A DNA stretch of 64,000 nucleotides from CAXRDE01 sp964229355 (GTDB taxonomy: Bacteria > Cyanobacteriota > Sericytochromatia > UBA7694), in assembly GCA_964229355.1 (NCBI GenBank), contig CAXRDE010000025.1, positions 558,001-622,000 of the forward strand. Direction: 5' to 3'. Shown here one piece after another: positions 26,439 to 34,480 of the stretch (the first letter of the stretch is position 1; the number at the start of each line of letters is the position of its first letter). Under the pieces are notes generated by a model, which did not search any database, was not told where the DNA came from, and was given only the letters and a program-made list of their open reading frames with translations. The position numbers were made by a program, and so were the translations under genes.

Positions 26439-26939
26439 CTAATTACAAGCCCCGGCCTGTTTTGCCCCATAGGTGGCCTGGGCCGTGGTGTACTTGTCCC
26501 CCGCACGCGATGACAACTGTTCAATCAGCCCCTTGCACGAAAAGCCCATGATGTTCAGGTAATTCTTGGCGGATTTTACGGCCTGTTCATTCCAATCCAC
26601 GTTGAGGCTATCCACGGCAGCCATGGCATCGGCCACAGCGTAACCATCGCCTGCGTCCGACGACAATTGCTAAATCAGCCCCTCCCGTGAAAAGCCAGAA
26701 AAGCTCAGGTAATTTTTGGCCGAGCGCGCCGCGTTTTTTTGAGCACCTGTGAGTCGGTCCACCGGCTCTTCTGCTTTGGGCGGGGTGGACACTTGCGCTT
26801 GCCTTGCCGGAGCTTCAGCCCGCTTTGTGGCGGTTCCTGTGGCCTCTGGATTTTGCAGCATGGCCCCAATAACCCCCAATATAATCAGCAGCGTAATCCC
26901 GCCGCCCACCAGCATAAAAAAACCTTTAATCAATTTCAT
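26439..26939 (-). pseudogene. Membrane-anchored two-repeat Ltp-domain protein with in-frame amber codon
   Basis: Read through one TAG (26670-26672), this is a 166-codon gene. It begins MKLIKGFFMLVGGGITLLII, an N-terminal membrane segment, then a short Ala/Thr/Pro linker and two copies of the Ltp domain (PF07553): SAKNYLSFSGFSREGLI-stop-QLSS, then SAKNYLNIMGFSCKGLIEQL. The stop sits exactly where the second copy has Glu (GLIEQLSS), so GAG to TAG is the simplest explanation. Ltp-type repeats occur in surface proteins and in some phage superinfection-exclusion lipoproteins. The start at 26939 has AAGGAG eight bases upstream and a copy of the shared promoter motif. Normal genes here also end in TAG, so general amber decoding is unlikely. 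Confidence 0.8.
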
Positions 26940-26973
26940 CGAATCTATCTCCTTGGTGTTGTGTGATGTCAAA

Positions 26974-27005
26974 ACCTTAGCAAGGCCATTTCAGGAAGCG
27001 GTATC
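26974..27005 (-). promoter_or_regulatory. Shared promoter motif, copy 2 (Ltp-like gene)
   Basis: On the minus strand GATACC (27000-27005), GCTTCCT, GAAA, nine bases, TAAGGT (26974-26979). The box ends 34 bases before the ATG at 26939. It is back to back with copy 3 on the other strand, 20 bases away. Confidence 0.75.
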
Positions 27006-27025
27006 ACCTTTGCTTTCTAAAGAGA

Positions 27026-27057
27026 GATACCTTGTGCGGAAATGCCCCTGCTAAACT
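27026..27057 (+). promoter_or_regulatory. Shared promoter motif, copy 3 (RNA ligase fragment)
   Basis: GATACC (27026-27031), TTGTGCG, GAAA, nine bases, TAAACT (27052-27057); the box ends 33 bases before the ATG at 27091. Confidence 0.7.
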
Positions 27058-27090
27058 CTTTTAAAACAACCCCAAAAGGAGACACACACA

Positions 27091-27501
27091 ATGTCAGCCA
27101 TGGTTTTTTACGGAAAAACCCCCGTTTTTCGAGATGTGGTCAGCGTTGCGCAAAAACGCGTGTTTGAATACTTTGACGCCGAACAACAAAAGCCGGTGTT
27201 TAAGCCCGCACCCATTTTGCTTTTTGAAGGTTCGGTCAAACTTCACGGAGCCAATTGTGCTGTCACCTTTGATCTTGCCCAGAATACTCTCCAGGCGCAG
27301 TCCCGCAAGCATATAATTACCCCTGCAAAGGACCACGACGGGTTTGCACAATTTGTGGCGCAGCATGAGACCGCATTTCGTGATGTGATGCAGTTTTATG
27401 CAGAACACCACGGGTGGCCGCCAGAAAACAGAGGACAAATAACGCTGTATGGTGAGTGGGCCGGTGCTGGCATTAAAAAAACACTGCTGTTCACGCAATA
27501 A
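27091..27501 (+). CDS. N-terminal fragment of an Rnl2-like RNA ligase
   Basis: 136 residues matching the start of RNA ligases of the Rnl2/RNA_ligase family: the nucleotidyl-transfer motif FEGSVKLHGANCAV (lysine in KLHG) and ITLYGEWAGAGIKK, similar to motif III. Whole enzymes have roughly 300 residues or more with further motifs (IV and V) that are absent; the frame stops at TAA 27499-27501 and I find no continuation in the next 110 bases. It may be an inactive remnant or an unusually short protein. It has AAGGAG before its ATG and a copy of the shared promoter motif, so it is probably transcribed. A complete RNA-repair operon (hen1-pnkp) lies 13.6 kb downstream. Confidence 0.7.
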   Translation: MSAMVFYGKTPVFRDVVSVAQKRVFEYFDAEQQKPVFKPAPILLFEGSVKLHGANCAVTFDLAQNTLQAQSRKHIITPAKDHDGFAQFVAQHETAFRDVMQFYAEHHGWPPENRGQITLYGEWAGAGIKKTLLFTQ

Positions 27502-27615
27502 CTTTTTGATGTTCGCAGGTAATCGTTCCACCCCACTTCTCCTGGGCGGCTTTTAAGATTCTGCCCGGGTGTAAAGTCATTCAGACATCACCGATACCGC
27601 TTCACCCATCAGCGA

Positions 27616-29241
27616 CTAGTGAGCAGGCGCAGGGGGCGGCTCAAGCGGCTCGGTTGGCGGTATAGGCGCTTCTTCTTGCATCATTTCTAGCATTCGACGG
27701 AGCTCCTCAAGCCCCTGGGCATCCTGGGCATCGATCTCCCCAAAGCGGCCAAAATCAAAGGGGGGCATCTGCATGAATCCGCCGAAATCAAAAGCGGTAG
27801 GATGCCTTAAACGCTGGCTTTCGAGGCTTTCGGGCGTCAGGCGCTCAAAGACCTGACTGCGATGACTTTGAATTTGGGTCTCGGTAAAGGGCTCTATCCA
27901 CTCGGGGCCCATCATGGCGGGCGATAGGTCTGCAAAGCCGTCGAGCAAGAGCAGGTTTTGCTGTTGAGCCGCAGCCGCCTCAGGCGGAAGCTGACCCACG
28001 GCCTCTTTCACGTGTGCCATCGAGGCAAGGGCTTCTTTGCGACTGAGCGTGGCAAAGTCAGGGGGCGTCATGCCCACTGCGCCGTATACCGCTTGTAAAT
28101 TAGGCGCAAACACCTTTTGAAAATTGTCAGACACTTTGGGGTAAAAGCGCAGTTTCAGTGCGCGATCGGTCATGCCTTCGACACTTTCGCGCTCAGGTGC
28201 ATCTGCCGACAACGAGCCCTGGCGGCGCTGCAATTGTTCATACAGGTCAAAGAGCGGTCCAGCGCCTGAGGTGGGGGGCAATTCCAGATCGCCGTTTAAA
28301 TAAGCCTGGGTCTGATCAAACATATCCCCATCGGTGTGGTAGCTATCCATCGTATCAGGGTTTGCCTGATAGCCTTTTTCGGCGGACCACACGCTCACAT
28401 TTTCGCCCCGAATGCCCAGCCCTTTAGAGACCTGGGGACGATCTAAGCTCTCCACACGACCGCGTGTAGACTGCTCCCAGCGCCGCAGATGACCGGCCGA
28501 GTTGGTGCCTGTCGAAGGGGCGGTGCCCGTGTAAGCCCAGAAGGTTTTTAAGTTGGGGAAGGCGTCTTGAAAGCGATCGGCATTGAATTTAAAACCGCTG
28601 TTGCAGCCGCTAATGTGTACGTCTTCAATTTGTGCGGCGGCCTTTGGCATCACTTCAGCCATCGACTTCAGGGTATCCAAAGAATAGGCGCCCCGCCCTT
28701 CTTCACCAAAAATATCTTTGCCATTAGAATGCCCGGAAAGCACCATCCGTGAGGGAATGGCTTCTCCGTTCTCACCTTTGGCCCACACCTTAGCAATCTG
28801 AGCAAACTCATCGCGCATAGAGGGCTCCACGTTTAAGAGGACACCACTCAATTGTTGCTGTTGTTCTGCGGGCAAGTTTAGGCTTTGGGTAAAGCCTTCT
28901 ACCCCAGAGGTGGTGGTTAAATCATAACCGTCCACCACGCCGTTGGGACTGTCTTGAATGACGTTGACTTTGCTGGCACCCAGCGATTTTTTAAGGGCCG
29001 CAGACTCAGGACCTGCAGCGGGGGTAACCCCCAGGAATAGAATATTGTCATTGGTGGGTTCAAAGCCTGCTTCAGGACGCGTCGTGGTCTGGGCTTGATC
29101 GGTTACCGCAGGCGTATCAGAAGCGGTGGGGCTAACCTCGGGGACCACAGGCGTTGTCTCTGCCGGCGGAGGCGTAAGGACAGGAGAGCTTACAGGAGGA
29201 AGGGGAACGGCAGGAGACGGCGGCTGAATCGGATTTGGCAT
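27616..29241 (-). CDS. Pro-rich-tailed protein with possible caspase-like (clan CD) domain
   Basis: A 541-residue protein with no signal peptide. The first 58 residues are disordered and rich in Pro, Ala, Thr and Ser (MPNPIQPPSPAVPLPPVSSP). Residues about 65-330 form a compact domain containing RMVLSGHSNG (His171) and about 40 residues later DVHISGCNSGF (Cys213); a hydrophobic strand ending in His and a later strand ending in Cys is the pattern of clan CD (caspase/gingipain fold) proteases, but I am not certain. The C-terminal part is helical and ends in a second Pro-rich tail. Start at ATG 29241, with AAGG eight bases upstream. It shares its tail type with four other proteins in this window. 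Confidence 0.75.
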   Translation of the reverse strand: MPNPIQPPSPAVPLPPVSSPVLTPPPAETTPVVPEVSPTASDTPAVTDQAQTTTRPEAGFEPTNDNILFLGVTPAAGPESAALKKSLGASKVNVIQDSPNGVVDGYDLTTTSGVEGFTQSLNLPAEQQQQLSGVLLNVEPSMRDEFAQIAKVWAKGENGEAIPSRMVLSGHSNGKDIFGEEGRGAYSLDTLKSMAEVMPKAAAQIEDVHISGCNSGFKFNADRFQDAFPNLKTFWAYTGTAPSTGTNSAGHLRRWEQSTRGRVESLDRPQVSKGLGIRGENVSVWSAEKGYQANPDTMDSYHTDGDMFDQTQAYLNGDLELPPTSGAGPLFDLYEQLQRRQGSLSADAPERESVEGMTDRALKLRFYPKVSDNFQKVFAPNLQAVYGAVGMTPPDFATLSRKEALASMAHVKEAVGQLPPEAAAAQQQNLLLLDGFADLSPAMMGPEWIEPFTETQIQSHRSQVFERLTPESLESQRLRHPTAFDFGGFMQMPPFDFGRFGEIDAQDAQGLEELRRMLEMMQEEAPIPPTEPLEPPPAPAH

Positions 29242-29307
29242 AGTCACGACCTTAAGTGTAATTTTTTAAACAGCTACTTTAGCATGATTTTAACACAGTG
29301 GAGTTGA

Positions 29308-29478
29308 TTATACGCTTTTGCTGCGATGAGCCTGTCGGGGATGATTGGGGTGAGCTGGAAACGCCCGTTCTAAGTGTTGTGCCTTCACCATAGGGTTCAG
29401 GTATTTGAGGCGCAGATAGTCTTCTGAACGTTCCAGCAGCTTGCTAAGGGATTTCGGGCTGAAATAAAGAAGTACGGT
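29308..29478 (-). pseudogene. C-terminal winged-helix remnant, Fic or AAA-regulator type
   Basis: Between a stop at 29479-29481 and a stop at 29308-29310 on the minus strand lies a 56-codon frame without start codon that reads LLERSEDYLRLKYLNPMVKA and FPAHPNHPRQAHR. This matches the C-terminal winged helix typical of Fic-family and AlbA-type ATP-binding regulators, which end YLNPL...L-x(5)-PDKPNxxxQxY. It is the tail of a gene whose body is gone, filling the gap between two minus-strand genes. Confidence 0.55.
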
Positions 29479-29486
29479 CTATTTCA

Positions 29487-30545
29487 TTACTCCAGGGTGT
29501 AAATCAAGACCATTTGGACACGATCATTTTTAGCCACCGCAAAACCCAGCCCCAACTCCTGGTAATCCAGAGATTCACGAATCTCGCTGTTGACCCCCAG
29601 GTATTCTTTTTTAAAGCCAAAGGATTGGCCCAGGGTTGTGATGACTGCTCTGGCGTCAGCTCCCACGCGCAAATTGCCCTTTGGGGTTTCTACAAAGGAA
29701 GTAGGGGCATACACATACAGGCCAATGACCTGCTGGTTATCAGGATCAATGACCACCATAACGTCATCGTACACATAGTGCGGTAATTCGCGGCCATCGC
29801 GATACAGCAGTTTTTCTTCTCCCACAGGATCGCCCAGGTTTTTAAGCACCTCTGCGAGCGATTGTTCTAAATAGACGCTCGCTTTACCGCCCTGGCCTCG
29901 CACCAGATGCGCACCGATACCGGGAACTATCCGTCCGGGCACCTTTTGGCCGTTTTTAAGATTCACATCCAGGGGATAAAGGGTAGATTTACCCAACTCG
30001 GTCAAAATCGTATTTCCTCGGGAATCCACCTGATCACGGCCGCAGTAAAGCCCACCGTCTTCATCAAAAGCATCGACGATATTGCGTCGGGCCGGAAAGC
30101 GGGCCAAACGTTGGGCCTCGTATACCGATACTGCCGCCTTCCAGGGTTCATTGAGTTGCTGGTAGGTGTAGCCTTTTTCGTAATGACTGCATGGAAAGTC
30201 AGGTGACAATCGAATACTTTTGTCGTAAATGCGCAAAGCATCGTGATAACGGCCTTTGTCAAAAAAGCGGTGACCCAGTAGGGTATACGTGAGCACCAAG
30301 CTGGATTGTAAAGACAATTTGATTTTATATACCTGTGCCTGGTCAGAGGAACTCGCCAGGGAATTAAGGATACGCTGATAGACAATCTCAGCGGTATTGG
30401 CTTCGGCAAGCGCCTTGTCATAATCGTACTGGTTCAGATATTGCGAGGCTTTGCGAATGCTGTCAAAGAAGACATCCACATGCCCAGCACGAGCAGGCAA
30501 CGTGAGTGAGGTGGCAAGAAGAGTCGCCAGGATAATTTTTTTCAT
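29487..30545 (-). CDS. Exported TPR-containing protein of unknown function
   Basis: A 352-residue protein with a Sec signal peptide (MKKIILATLLATSLTLPARA, probable cleavage after ARA). Residues 25-165 are TPR-like helices (KASQYLNQYDYDKALAEANT, HRFFDKGRYHDALRIYDKSI, CSHYEKGYTYQQLNEPWKAA). The second half is a mixed alpha/beta domain with repeated GDPVGEEKLLYRDG and LPHYVYDDVMVVIDPDNQQV strands, resembling the small domain often used to compare a stored value, but not identified. It probably acts in the periplasm. The start at 30545 has TGGAGTTG upstream and a copy of the shared promoter motif 34 bases before it. Confidence 0.8.
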   Translation of the reverse strand: MKKIILATLLATSLTLPARAGHVDVFFDSIRKASQYLNQYDYDKALAEANTAEIVYQRILNSLASSSDQAQVYKIKLSLQSSLVLTYTLLGHRFFDKGRYHDALRIYDKSIRLSPDFPCSHYEKGYTYQQLNEPWKAAVSVYEAQRLARFPARRNIVDAFDEDGGLYCGRDQVDSRGNTILTELGKSTLYPLDVNLKNGQKVPGRIVPGIGAHLVRGQGGKASVYLEQSLAEVLKNLGDPVGEEKLLYRDGRELPHYVYDDVMVVIDPDNQQVIGLYVYAPTSFVETPKGNLRVGADARAVITTLGQSFGFKKEYLGVNSEIRESLDYQELGLGFAVAKNDRVQMVLIYTLE

Positions 30546-30579
30546 TTTCAACTCCAGAGCAAATATTTGTATGTGGAAA

Positions 30580-30611
30580 AGTGTACACAAGCCATTTCGC
30601 AAAACCGTATC
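30580..30611 (-). promoter_or_regulatory. Shared promoter motif, copy 4 (exported TPR protein)
   Basis: On the minus strand GATACG (30606-30611; the only copy not GATACC), GTTTTGC, GAAA, nine bases, TACACT (30580-30585). It ends 34 bases before the ATG and is back to back with copy 5. Confidence 0.75.
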
Positions 30612-30623
30612 ACTTTTGCAGCG

Positions 30624-30655
30624 GATACCTTTTGCTGAAAACGGTGTTTTAAGCT
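30624..30655 (+). promoter_or_regulatory. Shared promoter motif, copy 5 (RmuC-like gene)
   Basis: GATACC (30624-30629), TTTTGCT, GAAA, nine bases, TAAGCT (30650-30655). It lies 50 bases before the ATG at 30706, the longest leader of the seven. Confidence 0.7.
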
Positions 30656-30705
30656 AAAGCAGAACTTTCAAACCAAGATATACAAGAAACAAAGGTGAAA
30701 ACATC

Positions 30706-31709
30706 ATGACAACCCCCACCATCGAGACCCCAACCCGCGAGCATCAGGCCCTGAGCCTCTTTTTTGAAAAGATTAAAACCATGGGTTTTATGGCCCGTCT
30801 GTTTCATTGGAAACCTTTTCTCACCCTGAGTTTTGAAGCCTATGCGCAGTACCAAAGCTTAAGCAAAATGCGTCAGGCGCAACAGAAAGCCAACTGGACA
30901 ACGCGCACGAACGCCTGCGCCTGGAGCAAGAACACGCCCTGGCCCAGCAGCTTGAAGCCATGAAGGCCGTGTGGCAAAGCCATGAAACCGCCGTCGAAAC
31001 ACGGATCCAGGACATTTGCAACCGCCACCATATTGAAAGTGTTCACCGCGAAAAGGTGCCCTTTAAAGGCAAGCCGGACAATACCCTACGTATTGCTGGT
31101 GAGTACCTGATTTTTGATGCCAAAGCTCCTCTGAGTGATGATCTAAAAACATTCGGAACCTACATTCGCAATGCCGCAGAGCAGTTAAAGAAGTACGCCA
31201 CACAAGAAGGCGTCAAAAAGGACCTCTTTTTGGTGATTCCCAACAATACCGCTGCGTCCATTAAAGAAAACTTTTTGAACCTGTCAGATTACCGCGTGTT
31301 TGTGGTGACTTTAGATGCCTTAGAGCCGATTATTTTGTCGCTACTCAAAATTGAAGAGTACGAGTTCACTGAGCAACTTAGTCCCGAAGAGCGCGCCCAG
31401 ATTAGCCGGGTTATTGGCAAATTTGCCCACGCCGCCAAACGCAAAATTCAGATCGACAGCTATCTCAACAGCCACTTTTTAAGTCTGCTTGAACAATGCG
31501 ATCAGCTACCTGAAAACTTTTTAACCGAGGCCCAGGCTTACGAGAAGTCCGACAAGCTCAACCCCCCCATGGAAAAACGCATCAAAACCATCTCGCTCAA
31601 AGAAACCCAAAAGTCCGTCAAAAAGCTACAAGCCAGTGCCCAGGCCGAGAACATTCCCGTGGGTGTGGCCTTAACGCTTATCGACCGAATTCCTGTAGAA
31701 CAGATTTAA
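30706..31709 (+). pseudogene. RmuC-like PD-(D/E)XK nuclease-family gene with a frameshift
   Basis: The frame from 30706 (MTTPTIETPTREHQALSLFF) stops at 30963, while another frame upstream of the ATG at 30960 reads LDNAHERLRLEQEHALAQQL and continues to 31709. One inserted base near 30884-30895 would fuse them into a protein of about 334 residues: an N-terminal basic segment, a coiled coil, then a domain with KPDNTLRIAGEYLIFDAKAP, an Asp and Asp-x-Lys spacing typical of PD-(D/E)XK nucleases, and YIRNAAEQLKKYATQEG, DLFLVIPNNTAASIKENF as in RmuC-like proteins. RmuC limits DNA rearrangements; the role here is unknown. The 3' part (249 residues from 30960) may be translated on its own. Confidence 0.6.
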
Positions 31710-31722
31710 AAAGGTGACCACC

Positions 31723-32238
31723 ATGAAAGATATTCCCTTCTGCCCGCAATGCCAGGAGCCCACAACAAAAGCAGGCGGCTCTGGTCGAACCTATTGTAAT
31801 CTCTGTGGTTGGGTTGACACCCGCGAGCAGACCCAGTCCACTGTAAAACAAAAGGTCTCAGAACCTTCGCTACAGCTGTCAGCATCTGCCATGACAAATC
31901 TCTCAGAAAAAGTACAAAAAAGGGGAGAAGAGGTCACCCAGTATTTAAAAACCTCCGGTGATCGCTTTCCTGTGGTTAATTTTTTAGTCGTCGCTTTTTA
32001 TATTTTAGGAAGCCTGTTCCTGACCACAAGTTTTTATCTTGTATTTCAAGATGGGTTAACGAAGAATGACGCATGGTCTTATGCGCAAAGGACATCCAAC
32101 GAAATCAAAGTCATAGGACTATTTTTTGGGGTTTTTATCGGGTTGATGCATTTCGCCATCGCAGAAGGGTTTAAACTGTCACTGGCTATAGAAAACCATT
32201 TGTATACAATGCGAAAAAAAACAGAGGTTCAATCATGA
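31723..32238 (+). CDS. Zinc-ribbon membrane protein of unknown function
   Basis: A 171-residue protein with an N-terminal four-cysteine zinc ribbon (FCPQCQEPTTKAGGSG then YCNLCGW), a polar linker and two membrane segments in the C-terminal half (VNFLVVAFYILGSLFLTTSF and KVIGLFFGVFIGLMHFAIAE). The ribbon should face the cytoplasm. The ATG at 31723 has AAGGTG nine bases upstream. It starts 13 bases after the RmuC-like gene, and its stop overlaps the start of the amidase gene (ATGA), so the three probably form an operon. Not recognised beyond these features. Confidence 0.75.
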   Translation: MKDIPFCPQCQEPTTKAGGSGRTYCNLCGWVDTREQTQSTVKQKVSEPSLQLSASAMTNLSEKVQKRGEEVTQYLKTSGDRFPVVNFLVVAFYILGSLFLTTSFYLVFQDGLTKNDAWSYAQRTSNEIKVIGLFFGVFIGLMHFAIAEGFKLSLAIENHLYTMRKKTEVQS

Positions 32239-32642
32239 CCCACAAAGCCTATACGGTAATCCATCACACCGGTACGGCACCAGGCAGTGGCAAATTCATT
32301 ACGGGCTACCATTTGGTATTGGATTACCACCTGGGACGGGTGCGCATTTACACACCCCATGCGCCCGATGCTGACATTGCGGTTGAAAACGAAACCCATC
32401 CTCCCCTTTATGCCGTGGGGCTGGTGGGCAACTATGACAAGTATGAGGTGCCGTTGCCCCTGCTCAATGCCCTGATCCATGTGTTGAGGCTAAAAATGCA
32501 ACGCAAAGAGATTCCTGCACAAATTTACACCCACAGTGGTCTTCATCAGGCCATGAAAACACAACATGCACCAGCCTGCCCCGGCCGTTACCTAACTGAA
32601 AAATTGCCCGACATACGTGCACAAGTGCTTCAGCAGGTTTAA
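32235..32642 (+). CDS. N-acetylmuramoyl-L-alanine amidase-like protein (Amidase_2/PGRP fold)
   Basis: A 135-residue protein consisting only of an Amidase_2 domain, which cuts the bond between MurNAc and the peptide in peptidoglycan. Motifs: YTVIHHTGTAPGSGKFITGY with the first zinc His, YAVGLVGNYDKYEVPLPLLN as in PGRP/AmpD enzymes, THSGLHQAMKTQHAPACPGR with the second His and the CPG motif. No signal peptide, so it would act in the cytoplasm, be released by another route, or serve in cell-wall recycling. Its position in the accessory region, directly before a Pro-tailed protease gene, is compatible with a secreted wall-degrading role, but that is inference. Confidence 0.85.
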   Translation: MTHKAYTVIHHTGTAPGSGKFITGYHLVLDYHLGRVRIYTPHAPDADIAVENETHPPLYAVGLVGNYDKYEVPLPLLNALIHVLRLKMQRKEIPAQIYTHSGLHQAMKTQHAPACPGRYLTEKLPDIRAQVLQQV

Positions 32643-32702
32643 ACCTGCCCTTCAGCGGGTATACTATGCGTACATCTCTCGCTGATAAAGGATATAACAC
32701 CC

Positions 32703-34061
32703 ATGAGTTGGTTTTCTGCTTTCCGTCCCACAGCATCACCGGCCACACCGCCCTCTACCCCAACACCCGCTCGCAGCGTTTCAGCTCAGCCCACCTCTCC
32801 CGCTCCAGAGGCATCGGTAGCCACTGCTGCTGAGGCCGAAGCCCCTGTGGTGGACACCCCAAACTTTTTAAGGAACCTCTTTGGTAACAGTCAGTATGAG
32901 CCCGATTCAGCCAATATTTTTGGGGGTGAAAGCAACCGTGCGGTGGTGGCAGGCTCTCAGGTCACAGATATTGGCGGACAGGAGGGAGGCCGTAATGGCA
33001 TTCCAGACAGACAGGCCAATCGCATTCTTCAACAGACCATGGGAGATCAGGCCGACAGTCTGATTCAGCGCATGGACACCCTGAGAGACAGATTCAGCAG
33101 CAATTCAGAGCGCAACGAATTTAACCGCTACGCCGCGATTTTAGCGCGCAATATGCAGGGCGATCCCGAGGGCTTCAACGCCATCCTGACCCAAAGCGAA
33201 GCCATGCTCAATAACACTGCATATCCCGAAGCCCTGCCCAATGACGAGGTCATGCTCTCTGCCCTCCACGATATTGCCATGCCCCAAAATATCTCACAGC
33301 GTGAAATCGGCTCCTGTATGGCGGGCGCTGCCCAAATTCAAATGGCCATGGCGGATCCGCAACAGTATTTACAAATGGTGGATTCCCTGGCAGCGGGTGA
33401 ATCGGTTCATTTGGGCGGTGTCGAACTGCCTTCAAACCTCACCTTTTTACAAGAGACCGGTGCCAATCATTACCGCACGCCGTCCACAGCCCTGGTACAA
33501 AACGCTATTTTAGACGCCATGCTCTATGCGGACTCAGACCATCGCATGCAGGAAAGAGCCTACGACAGCAGTGCCGTGATTCCCATGGCAGGCTTAACTG
33601 AGGATGCCATCCGGGGCTATATGAACAATGGGTTTGTGCAAAACAACGGCAATTTAATCATGGCCTTTCAGGCCAGTGACCAAAATCTGGATCGCATCAG
33701 TCGCGTGCTCAGCGATTTCACCGGGCAAAGCTATGCTCCGGCCCGTACCGAACAATTGGTACCCGATCCTGACAGTCCCGGGTTGTCCACCCGTGCAGTG
33801 GATCCTGCAGCCAACCGGGCCATGATTGAGCGTTTACGTAACATGTCACCGCCGCCTTCGGCCCAGAACCCCATTCTAAGCTACATGAACTGGACCACAG
33901 GACATACGCCAGAGGGTGACGTATCTCACGGGATTCATGCCCTCAGTATTGTAGGGATTGAAAACAATCAGGTGACGGTTTATAACCCCTGGGGCAGACA
34001 AGAAACCTTTTCACTTCAAGAGCTGGAACAACGCTTGCGGGGTGTTGTTTTACCGCAGTAA
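32703..34061 (+). CDS. Calpain-like cysteine protease with Pro-rich N-terminal tail
   Basis: A 452-residue protein. Residues 1-50 are disordered and Pro/Ala/Ser/Thr-rich (MSWFSAFRPTASPATPPSTP), with no signal peptide. The rest resembles a papain-fold protease of calpain type: SQREIGSCMAGAAQ places Gln199 and the nucleophile Cys205, and IHALSIVGIENNQVTVYNPW holds His412 and Asn428 in the HA-x-S...NPWG arrangement that is a calpain hallmark. The Cys and His blocks are about 205 residues apart. All catalytic residues are present, so it should be active. The tail links it to four other proteins here. TATACT at 32660-32665 is a possible -10 box. Confidence 0.8.
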   Translation: MSWFSAFRPTASPATPPSTPTPARSVSAQPTSPAPEASVATAAEAEAPVVDTPNFLRNLFGNSQYEPDSANIFGGESNRAVVAGSQVTDIGGQEGGRNGIPDRQANRILQQTMGDQADSLIQRMDTLRDRFSSNSERNEFNRYAAILARNMQGDPEGFNAILTQSEAMLNNTAYPEALPNDEVMLSALHDIAMPQNISQREIGSCMAGAAQIQMAMADPQQYLQMVDSLAAGESVHLGGVELPSNLTFLQETGANHYRTPSTALVQNAILDAMLYADSDHRMQERAYDSSAVIPMAGLTEDAIRGYMNNGFVQNNGNLIMAFQASDQNLDRISRVLSDFTGQSYAPARTEQLVPDPDSPGLSTRAVDPAANRAMIERLRNMSPPPSAQNPILSYMNWTTGHTPEGDVSHGIHALSIVGIENNQVTVYNPWGRQETFSLQELEQRLRGVVLPQ

Positions 34062-34066
34062 GCCCT

Positions 34067-34098
34067 GATACCGTTTCGCGAAATGGCCGGGGTATAAC
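34067..34098 (+). promoter_or_regulatory. Shared promoter motif, copy 6
   Basis: GATACC (34067-34072), GTTTCGC, GAAA, nine bases, TATAAC (34093-34098), ending 30 bases before an ATG at 34129. This copy contains the perfect palindrome TTTCGCGAAA. It begins five bases after the protease stop codon. Confidence 0.75.
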
Positions 34099-34128
34099 TT
34101 CAGTATCAAAATCCTGGAGTTAACCCCC

Positions 34129-34419
34129 ATGAAACGCATTCCCTCACGCTATGCTTTAGCCACTTTAAGCACCCTTAAGGCTGCTGAGCTGAGGCAAGGC
34201 AACCGGCGATTCTTGACCCACGACCCTCAACACGCACCAGGGTATCAGCAAAGCACCCAGAAGAATCATGGCCCAGGTGCTTACCTGTTCCCGCTGATTG
34301 TTCCCGCTGATGCAGGAAGTGTTCGAGACGAAAGCGTTCAAGACACAGATTCGAGTCCATGCAAAACCCCTCATAGCGATTGTCTACGATACCACAAAGT
34401 CCACTTGCTGTTTGCCTAA
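34129..34419 (+). CDS. Short open frame behind a shared-motif promoter
   Basis: A 96-residue frame (MKRIPSRYALATLSTLKAAE) preceded by CTGGAG and the shared promoter motif. The first 20 residues look protein-like, but the remainder (HDPQHAPGYQQSTQKNHGPG, DTDSSPCKTPHSDC) has a composition suggesting non-coding or frameshifted sequence. The promoter and ribosome site argue that a gene starts here; the body is probably degraded. Not recognised. Confidence 0.4.
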   Translation: MKRIPSRYALATLSTLKAAELRQGNRRFLTHDPQHAPGYQQSTQKNHGPGAYLFPLIVPADAGSVRDESVQDTDSSPCKTPHSDCLRYHKVHLLFA

Positions 34420-34480
34420 AAAATCACTAAAATGATGCACTTCGCCCGTTCAAACGCGCGACATAGATAAGGTTTTAACC

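Noticed and set aside
27592..27612. A further GATACCGCTTC at the end of the caspase-like gene.
   Set aside because: It matches the first 11 bases of one shared-motif copy but lacks the GAAA block and the TA box at the fixed distance, and no gene starts downstream.
34129..34419. A minus-strand frame (34165-34374) as the true gene in this stretch.
   Set aside because: The promoter and ribosome site point to the plus strand, and neither strand gives a convincing protein; I kept only a low-confidence plus-strand entry.
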